Under the pieces are notes generated by a model. That model did not search any database and was not told where the DNA came from. It was given only the letters and a program-made list of their open reading frames with translations. Below, piece by piece: positions 58,336 through 64,000 of a stretch of DNA of 64,000 nt (position 1 is its first letter; each line of letters begins with the position of its first letter). Source of the stretch: Actinoplanes missouriensis 431 (GTDB lineage Bacteria; Actinomycetota; Actinomycetes; Mycobacteriales; Micromonosporaceae); NCBI RefSeq assembly GCF_000284295.1, contig NC_017093.1:8246001-8310000 (forward strand), in the 5' to 3' direction. The position numbers and the translations under genes were made by a program.

Positions 58336-59058
58336 TCAGACCGGCAGCGAGACGTGCTCGTTGTCGGGCAGCTGGCGGCCGTTCGGCGGGACCACGAACT
58401 TGTAGCCCACCTGTCGGACCGTGCCGATCATCGACTCGTACTCGGAGCCGAGTTTCGCGCGCAGGCGACGGACGTGCACGTCGACGGTGCGGGTGCCACC
58501 GAAGTAGTCGTAGCCCCAGACCTCGCGGAGCAGCTGGTCGCGGGTGAAGACCCGGCCCGGGTGCTGGGCGAGGAACTTGAGCAGCTCGAACTCCTTGTAG
58601 GTGAGGTCGAGCGGACGGCCCTTGAGCTTCGCGGCGTAGGTGTCCGGGTCGATGTTGAGCTCGCCGGCCCGGATCGAGCCGCCGGCGCCCGCGGTCGCGT
58701 TGGTGATGCGGCCGACGGCGAGACGCAGTCGCGCCTCCACCTCGGCCGGGCCCGCCGTGGCCAGGATGACGTCGTCGACACCCCAGTCGGCGTTGAGCGC
58801 GATCAGGCCGGCCTCGGTGACGACCGCGATCAGCGGGACCCCGATGCCGGTGGCGTGGAGCATGCGGCAGGTCGCGCGGGCTTCGGAGAGCTCGGAACGC
58901 GCGTCCACCATCACGGCGTCGGGGCTCGGCCCGGACACCAGGGTGCGGACGTCGCGCGGCGCGGTGCGTACTGAGTGGGGCAGAAGGTCCAGGGCGGGCA
59001 GCACGGCGGAAGGCTCACCGGCACGTGCCGTCACCAGCAGAAGGATCTCCACACTCAC
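58336..59058 (-). CDS. glnR: GlnR-like atypical response regulator
   Basis: The 240-aa protein has a receiver-like domain with Asp52 (MVDARSEL) but without the usual N-terminal acidic pair (LLLVTA instead), and an OmpR-type winged helix (LDLTYKEFELLKFLAQHPGR; RTVDVHVRRLRAKLG; GTVRQVGYKFV). GlnR controls nitrogen metabolism without classical phosphorylation. Order glnR-mshD matches M. tuberculosis Rv0818-Rv0819. Confidence 0.87.
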   Translation of the reverse strand: MSVEILLLVTARAGEPSAVLPALDLLPHSVRTAPRDVRTLVSGPSPDAVMVDARSELSEARATCRMLHATGIGVPLIAVVTEAGLIALNADWGVDDVILATAGPAEVEARLRLAVGRITNATAGAGGSIRAGELNIDPDTYAAKLKGRPLDLTYKEFELLKFLAQHPGRVFTRDQLLREVWGYDYFGGTRTVDVHVRRLRAKLGSEYESMIGTVRQVGYKFVVPPNGRQLPDNEHVSLPV

Positions 59059-59338
59059 CTCCGTCCTCGCGGCACACGAAGGCCGCTCGGGTGACCCGGT
59101 CTTGCGAGATGACCGGAGAGACAGGGCCCGGCGTCACCGACGGGTGGGTTGCGATTACCTTAACCGATGCAGCAGTCCCGGCATCGTGGTCGCGCTCCCG
59201 AGTCCTGTGGAGAACGCCACTAAGGCGGCTGAACGGCCGATTCGTAACCCACCTTTCACCCGACCCTTTCGTCCCGCCCGGCAAAGCGGATTGGGACCTC
59301 GGTCACGGGTCTGGCACGATCGCAACGTGTTTCCCTCC

Positions 59339-60328
59339 ATGCCGCAGGACGATCCCTGGGACGCCGAAGCCTCCCAGCAGGTCGCACGGATGAACCCGGG
59401 CCGCCCCAAGGCCGGGTTCTACGGCGCCGTCCCCGACGAGGAGGGGGGCGACCCGGCCTCGAGCGAGTCGGACGACGACGAGTTCGAGGAGATCGAGGTC
59501 GTCCCGGTCCGGCCGAAACTCTCCGTCGCGATCGCCGGCTTCGCCGGGCTGCTCACGGTGGCGCTGGTGCTGGGCTCGGTCACGTCCGGGCCGGACTCCC
59601 GCGTGCCGTACGCGATAGTGCTCTTCGGTGTGCAGCTGCTCGGACTGCTGGCCTGGACCATGGCGTTGCAGCCGCCGGCGGCGGTGACCACGGCGGCGGT
59701 CGCCGCGGTGACCGCGCTGACCGCCGACTACCTGGCGGTCAGCGGCGACACCGCGGAACTGATGCCGCTGCTCTACGTCGGCGCCACGGGCGTCGTGGCG
59801 GCGCTGATCGGCCAGGTGTTCAAGCGGGAGGACCGGCAGCGGATCAGCGACACCTACCGGACCACCGCGATGATCGTGTTCGGCGCGGTGGCGTACGCGG
59901 TCCTGATCGTCCTGACCCGGCAGCCGATCGGCTCGCAGGCGATCCTGGTCTGCTGCACCGGCGCGGGCCTGGCGCTGCTGGTCTCCCGGCTGACCGACGC
60001 GATCTTCCCGAAGCCGCGGATCGCGGTGCAGGTGCCGCGCGGCGCGACAGGCATCGTGCTGGGCGCGATGGTCGGCACGCTGGTCTGCGCGGTGCTCGGC
60101 AGCTATCTGGTCCTGCCGTTCACCCCGGCGAAGGGCGCGGTGCTGGGCCTGGTCGCCGCAGTGGCGGCGATCCTGGTGGACCTGGCGGTGAACTTCGGCG
60201 AGGCGGGCCGCCGGCTGGCCGGGCAGGCGCCGACGTTCTGGCTGGCCAGGCACATGCAGGGTCCGCTCGGCGGTTTCGCGCTGACGGCGGTGGCGGCCTA
60301 CACGCTGGTGCACTTCTACCTCTCCTGA
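59339..60328 (+). CDS. Multi-pass membrane protein with acidic N-terminal region
   Basis: The 329-aa protein has an acidic cytoplasmic N-terminus (residues 1-60, DDPWDAEAS...; ESDDDEFEEIEVV) and about eight membrane segments after residue 62. No family recognised with confidence. A GTG at 59327 is an alternative start; neither has a clear ribosome site. It precedes lmeA. Confidence 0.7.
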   Translation: MPQDDPWDAEASQQVARMNPGRPKAGFYGAVPDEEGGDPASSESDDDEFEEIEVVPVRPKLSVAIAGFAGLLTVALVLGSVTSGPDSRVPYAIVLFGVQLLGLLAWTMALQPPAAVTTAAVAAVTALTADYLAVSGDTAELMPLLYVGATGVVAALIGQVFKREDRQRISDTYRTTAMIVFGAVAYAVLIVLTRQPIGSQAILVCCTGAGLALLVSRLTDAIFPKPRIAVQVPRGATGIVLGAMVGTLVCAVLGSYLVLPFTPAKGAVLGLVAAVAAILVDLAVNFGEAGRRLAGQAPTFWLARHMQGPLGGFALTAVAAYTLVHFYLS

Positions 60329-60401
60329 ACCGCCAGTTTGGTCGAGCCCTCAGCCGGGGCATGTACGTTTCCCAGACGTCAGGGCAAACCCGGGAGGCAT
60401 C

Positions 60402-61139
60402 GTGAGGCGAAGACTGCTCACCGTCGTCGTCGTGCTGGTGCTGCTGCTTCTCGGCGGCGCTCTGGTGCTGGACCGGGTCGGCAAGTCCTATGCGGAAGGC
60501 ATGCTGGCGGACCGGATCGCCGGTGAGGTCGCCGCGCAGAACTCGACGAGCGGCACGCCGGACGTGACGATCGCCGGTTTCCCGTTCCTCACCCAGGTCG
60601 CCAGCGGTGACTACCACCAGGTCCGGATCGAGCTGCCGGACTTCGCGGCGCCGGACGGCTCCGGCGGCACGGTGCGGATGTCGCTGCTGGACATCCGCGC
60701 CGAGGACGTACGGGCGCCGCTGGAGACGCTGCGCAACGGCGGCGACGTGATCGCCGGGACGGTGACCGGCGCCGGCACGATCGGCTACGACGAGATCACC
60801 GCACTGCTCGACCAGAAGGGCGTGAAGCTCGCCGAGCAGGACGGCAAACTGATCGCCACAGTCCAGCTGGAGATTCCCGGTCAGAAGCCGCTGGAGGTCT
60901 CCGGCACCACGAACCTGACCGTCGAGAACGGCTCGATCCGGGTTCGTTTCTCCGAGGTGACGTCGAAGGACCTGCCGGCGCTGCCGTTCCTGCAGAGCAT
61001 GATCGATGCGCTGTCCTACCAGCTGAAGGTCCCGGAACTGCCGTTGAACCTGGTGGTCCGCGAGGTCGAGGCTCTTCCCGAGGGTCTGCGGGTGACCGCC
61101 GGCGCGTCTGATGTGAACCTCTCCGCAGGCGGTCTGTGA
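60402..61139 (+). CDS. lmeA: LmeA-type phospholipid-binding protein (DUF2993)
   Basis: The 245-aa product has one N-terminal membrane segment (LLTVVVVLVLLLLGGALVLD) and the DUF2993 fold (DVTIAGFPFLTQVASGDYHQ; ISLLDIRAEDV-like; EALPEGLRVTAGASDVNLS). LmeA (Rv0817c) binds phospholipids and helps lipomannan elongation in mycobacteria. GTG follows GGGAGG. The position before the sulfurtransferase leader agrees with that locus. Confidence 0.88.
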   Translation: MRRRLLTVVVVLVLLLLGGALVLDRVGKSYAEGMLADRIAGEVAAQNSTSGTPDVTIAGFPFLTQVASGDYHQVRIELPDFAAPDGSGGTVRMSLLDIRAEDVRAPLETLRNGGDVIAGTVTGAGTIGYDEITALLDQKGVKLAEQDGKLIATVQLEIPGQKPLEVSGTTNLTVENGSIRVRFSEVTSKDLPALPFLQSMIDALSYQLKVPELPLNLVVREVEALPEGLRVTAGASDVNLSAGGL

Positions 61140-61191
61140 CCGTCCGTTCCCGGATGGTGGTCGGTGCTGTTCCGCGCTCCGGGCTCGCTGG

Positions 61192-61197
61192 TAGGGT
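61192..61197 (+). promoter_or_regulatory. Candidate -10 box for the leader peptide
   Basis: TAGGGT at 61192-61197 lies 7 nt before the leader ATG, placing the transcription start at or very near A of the ATG. This fits a leaderless mRNA. Confidence 0.5.
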
Positions 61198-61204
61198 CGA
61201 GCGC

Positions 61205-61282
61205 ATGAGCCTGTTGCTCACGAAAAGGCGCGCGATCGACCTGTGTCGCGTGGCCGCGTGCCTGTGTCGCCCCGCTGTCTGA
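61205..61282 (+). CDS. Cysteine-rich leader peptide (attenuator ORF)
   Basis: The 25-codon ORF starts MSLLLTKRRAID and then has LCRVAACLCRPAV, with three Cys codons near its end. Similar Cys-bearing small ORFs precede cysA2-type operons in mycobacteria and act as cysteine-responsive attenuators. A GGTGC/GCACC hairpin (61294-61306) and further stems lie between it and the sulfurtransferase ATG, giving material for alternative folds. No ribosome site precedes the ATG (likely leaderless). Confidence 0.8.
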   Translation: MSLLLTKRRAIDLCRVAACLCRPAV

Positions 61283-61459
61283 CGGGGCCACTCGGTGCTG
61301 AGCACCTCCTCTGATTAGCCCGGGGCACTTCTTCTCTGCCCGGCAGTGGCGCCGTCGCACAAGCAGCCCGTGATCCGTAGTAAGCCATGGGTCCGCGCGG
61401 AGTGCGACCGCATCTCCGTGCGCTGACTCTCCCCTCACCCACCATCAGGGAGTGAATCG

Positions 61460-62308
61460 ATGAGTCGCGACACCGCACTCGTTTCGGCCGACTGGGCCGA
61501 GAAGAACCTGGACACGCCGGGCATCGTCTTCGTCGAGGTCGACGAGGACACCAGCGCGTACGACGGCGGCCACATCCCGGGCGCCATCAAGATCGACTGG
61601 AAGCAGGACCTGCAGGACCCGGTCCGTCGCGACTTCGTCAACAAGGAGCAGTTCTCCGCGCTCCTCTCCGAGCGCGGCATCTCCAACGACGACACCGTGA
61701 TCCTCTACGGCGGCAACAACAACTGGTTCGCGGCGTACGCGTACTGGTACTTCAAGCTCTACGGTCACGGCGACGTGAAGCTGCTCGACGGCGGCCGCAA
61801 GAAGTGGGAGCTGGACGCCCGCGTCTACACCAAGGACGTCCCGGCCCGCACCAAGACCGTCTACAACGCCAAGGACCCCGACCTGGAGATCCGCGCGTTC
61901 CGTGACGAGGTCGTCCAGGCCATCGGCGTGAAGAACCTGGTCGACGTCCGCAGCCCCGACGAGTTCGCCGGCCGCCTGCTCGCCCCGGCGCACCTGCCGC
62001 AGGAGCAGTCGCAGCGGGCCGGTCACATCCCGACCGCGATCAGCGTGCCGTGGAGCAAGGCCGCCAACGAGGACGGCACCTTCAAGTCGGACGAGGAGCT
62101 CGCCAAGATCTACGGCGAGGCCGGCCTCGACGGCAGCAAGGACACCATCGCGTACTGCCGGATCGGCGAGCGTTCCTCGCACACCTGGTTCGTGCTCAAG
62201 GAGCTGCTCGGCCACGAGAACGTGAAGAACTACGACGGCTCGTGGACCGAGTACGGCTCGCTCATCGGTGTGCCGATCGCGCTCGGCGACGAACCCGGAA
62301 AGGCCTGA
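61460..62308 (+). CDS. Thiosulfate sulfurtransferase (CysA2/SseA-type rhodanese)
   Basis: The 282-aa enzyme has two rhodanese domains: N-terminal HIPGAIKIDWKQDLQDPVRR, and C-terminal active-site loop CRIGERS with Cys233. It transfers the outer sulfur of thiosulfate to cyanide or thiols. It starts 177 nt after the leader peptide and is probably controlled by cysteine supply through that leader. Corresponds to M. tuberculosis Rv0815c. Confidence 0.95.
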   Translation: MSRDTALVSADWAEKNLDTPGIVFVEVDEDTSAYDGGHIPGAIKIDWKQDLQDPVRRDFVNKEQFSALLSERGISNDDTVILYGGNNNWFAAYAYWYFKLYGHGDVKLLDGGRKKWELDARVYTKDVPARTKTVYNAKDPDLEIRAFRDEVVQAIGVKNLVDVRSPDEFAGRLLAPAHLPQEQSQRAGHIPTAISVPWSKAANEDGTFKSDEELAKIYGEAGLDGSKDTIAYCRIGERSSHTWFVLKELLGHENVKNYDGSWTEYGSLIGVPIALGDEPGKA

Positions 62309-62310
62309 TC

Positions 62311-62652
62311 ATGACTTCTCCCACCAACGTGACGACCGCTGCGGCTGGTTGCGCCGCCCCGGACCAGTCCGCGCCCCTCCCCAGCAGCGTGGACCTGGCC
62401 CGCGAAACGGTGATCACCGGCATCGTGACGAGCGCCGAGGGCGACCCGGTCGGCGGCGCGTACGTCCGCCTGCTGGACGGCTCCGGCGAGTTCACCGCCG
62501 AGGTCGTCTCCTCCCCGGAGGGCGTCTTCCGCTTCTTCGCCGCTCCCGGCTCCTGGACCGTCCGGGCCCTGAGCCGGTTCGGCAATGGCGAGCTCGCCGT
62601 CGACGCCACGGTCGGCGTCAACGAGATCTCGATCAACGTGGCTACCGCTTAG
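62311..62652 (+). CDS. DUF1416 (SseC-like) protein
   Basis: The 113-aa product is the small beta-domain partner of the sulfurtransferase (TVITGIVTSAEGDPVGGAYV; GVFRFFAAPGSWTVRALSRF). Corresponds to Rv0814c (sseC2). Starts 2 nt after the sulfurtransferase stop. Carries a Cys at residue 14. Function in thiosulfate/sulfur metabolism is inferred. Confidence 0.92.
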   Translation: MTSPTNVTTAAAGCAAPDQSAPLPSSVDLARETVITGIVTSAEGDPVGGAYVRLLDGSGEFTAEVVSSPEGVFRFFAAPGSWTVRALSRFGNGELAVDATVGVNEISINVATA

Positions 62653-62666
62653 TCCACGCTCTGTTG

Positions 62667-62696
62667 AAAAGGGGGCGGGTCTACCCGCCCCCTTTT
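62667..62696. terminator. Terminator of the sulfurtransferase operon
   Basis: AAAAGGGGGCGGG (62667-62679) pairs exactly with 62684-62696 around TCTA, ending in TTTT: a classic intrinsic terminator usable in both directions, between convergent genes. Confidence 0.92.
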
Positions 62697-62744
62697 GCTA
62701 TCCGGCAGAGCGCCGGCGCAGAAGCCGGTGGAGGATCAGGCGGA

Positions 62745-64000
62745 TCACCCGGCAGCGGTACCGGCGGACGAGCCCCCGGAAGTGACCACCACCGCGTCCG
62801 GCGGCACCTCGGGGCGGCGACGCGACAGCCGCCGCACGCCGGTGTTGAGCACCGCGATCAGCGGAACCGCGACGAGCGCCCCGATGATGCCGGCGAGCAC
62901 CACGCCACAGGCGATCCCGATGATCACCGCGAGCGGGTGGATGGCGACCGCCCGGCCCATGATCAGCGGCTGGAGCACGTGTCCTTCGAGCTGCTGCACC
63001 AGGATCACCGCGCCGAGCACCAGCAGCGCCACCACCCAGCCCTGGTCGACCAGGGCGACGAGCACCGCCACCGCGCCCGAGACACTGGCACCGACGATCG
63101 GGATGAACGCGCCGAGGAAGACCAGCGCGGCCAGCGGGAACGGGAACGGGACGTCGAGGATCAGCAGGGCCAGGCCGATGCCGACGGCGTCGATGAACGC
63201 CACAAGCACGGTCGCCCGCACGTAGGCGCCGAGCGTGGCCCAGGAGGCGTCCCCGGCGTCGGCGATCGACCAGCGCGCGTTCAGCGGGAAGAGCCGCACG
63301 ACGAAGCGGAAGATCTTCCGGCCGTCCCGCAGGAAGAAGAACGTCGCGAAGAGCACCAGCACCAGACCGGTCGCCACCTCGGCGATGGTGGCCGCGGTGG
63401 AGATGCCGGTCGAGGTCAGCTGCGAGGTGTTCGAGTTGACCCACTCCTGCGCCGAGTCGATGGCCTGATCCACCTGGGCGTCGGAGAGGTGCAGCGGACC
63501 GGTCCGCGCCCAGTCCTGGATCTGCCGGACCCCGGCGCTGGCGTTCTGGGTGAGGCTCGGCAGGCCGTCGATGAACTGGTTCACCACCAGTGTCAGCGTG
63601 CCGGCCACCGCCGCGAGACCGCCCACCAGCACCAGGAACGTGGCGAGCGAGCTCGGCAGCCCGAGCCGCAGCAACCAGCCGACGGCCGGGCCCAGCAGCG
63701 CGCTGAGCAGCAGCGCGATGGCGAGCGGGACCACCACGACGCTGACCATGCCGATCAGCCGGAGCAGCGCGAGGCCGACCACGCCGACCACGATCAGCCG
63801 CCAGCTCCAGGCCGCCGCGACCCGCAGCGGCTGCGGCACGTCGGCGTCGTCCCGGCTGTTCGTCGACTGGTGCACGATCTCCGGCTCCGGCCGGCGGGGC
63901 GCGAAGTCCGGCTCCGGGACCGCGCTCTCCTCCCGAGCGGTCCGGACCTGCTCCCGGCCGGAGTCGTACGCCTTCTTCAAGTTCTCCCGGACCCGCTGCA
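62745..64000 (-). CDS. AI-2E family transporter, start beyond window
   Basis: At least 411 aa are visible with about eight membrane segments, including the family motifs (GLALLRLIGMVSVVVVPLAI; FFFLRDGRKIFRFVV; EGHVLQPLIMGRAVAIHPLA). The frame is open to the right edge, so the start may lie outside; a TTG at 63980 is possible. Members export or exchange small molecules (YdiK/TqsA group); substrate unknown. Confidence 0.88.
   Translation of the reverse strand, partial: QRVRENLKKAYDSGREQVRTAREESAVPEPDFAPRRPEPEIVHQSTNSRDDADVPQPLRVAAAWSWRLIVVGVVGLALLRLIGMVSVVVVPLAIALLLSALLGPAVGWLLRLGLPSSLATFLVLVGGLAAVAGTLTLVVNQFIDGLPSLTQNASAGVRQIQDWARTGPLHLSDAQVDQAIDSAQEWVNSNTSQLTSTGISTAATIAEVATGLVLVLFATFFFLRDGRKIFRFVVRLFPLNARWSIADAGDASWATLGAYVRATVLVAFIDAVGIGLALLILDVPFPFPLAALVFLGAFIPIVGASVSGAVAVLVALVDQGWVVALLVLGAVILVQQLEGHVLQPLIMGRAVAIHPLAVIIGIACGVVLAGIIGALVAVPLIAVLNTGVRRLSRRRPEVPPDAVVVTSGGSSAGTAAG

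Noticed and set aside
59059..59338. A gene in the gap between the glnR-like and membrane protein genes
   Set aside because: Short frames there have no start signals or conserved sequence; the gap most likely holds divergent promoters.

Overview
The window is high-GC chromosomal DNA (GC-rich third codon positions, many GTG starts) from a motile actinobacterium that makes mycothiol. A complete-looking flagellar export, switch and motor cluster and a chemotaxis operon sit beside actinobacterial markers: mycothiol synthase (mshD), a GlnR-like regulator, lmeA, hbhA and a mycothiol-dependent isomerase family member. This points to the Micromonosporaceae, most likely Actinoplanes or a close zoospore-forming relative. 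That assignment is inferred from gene content; no 16S gene is present.

Layout. (1) 0-5.7 kb, plus strand: the end of fliH, then fliI, fliJ, a two-domain NlpC/P60 plus lytic transglycosylase protein, and an Ala/Thr-rich fliK. (2) 5.8-19.6 kb, minus strand, read from high to low coordinates: flgD-flgE, then flbD-motA-motB-fliL-fliM-fliN-fliO-fliP-fliR-flhB-flhA-flhF and a small membrane protein. fliQ is missing from its usual place between fliP and fliR. FliA-type motifs (CTCA or CTAA, 16-17 nt, GCCGAA) precede fliJ, flbD and flgD. (3) 19.7-27.9 kb, minus strand: cheA-cheW-unknown-cheB-cheR-cheY-cheX-cheY-cheX-like, preceded by an OmpR-type response regulator. cheA is cut by one in-frame TAA in the ATP-binding domain. 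(4) 28-51.9 kb: housekeeping and metabolic genes in short units. These include a CAP-domain secreted protein, murB, a GH1 beta-glucosidase with its LacI regulator, an XRE-hbhA-DUF2516 unit with a strong palindromic operator, asparaginase, BKACE, YgfZ, Fur, a class IV aminotransferase, a heme-binding beta-barrel with a 34-aa membrane partner, a DinG-like helicase, an ECF41 sigma factor, a degenerate phospholipase-like protein and the DUF47-Pit phosphate transporter. (5) 52.3-56.5 kb, minus strand: pstSCAB behind a PHO-box-like direct repeat. (6) 57.4-64 kb: mshD, glnR-like, a membrane protein, lmeA, a cysteine-rich leader peptide, thiosulfate sulfurtransferase, DUF1416 protein and the start-truncated end of an AI-2E family transporter.

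The most notable signals are: the broken cheA; the missing fliQ; an FlhF whose P-loop has been lost; a dispersed palindromic non-coding element present twice in opposite orientation (about 1.87-2.06 kb and 57.05-57.26 kb); a 16-bp perfect operator in front of the hbhA regulator; a 21-bp tandem repeat that multiplies the stop codons of two convergent genes; and a cysteine attenuator-type leader ORF in front of the sulfurtransferase operon.
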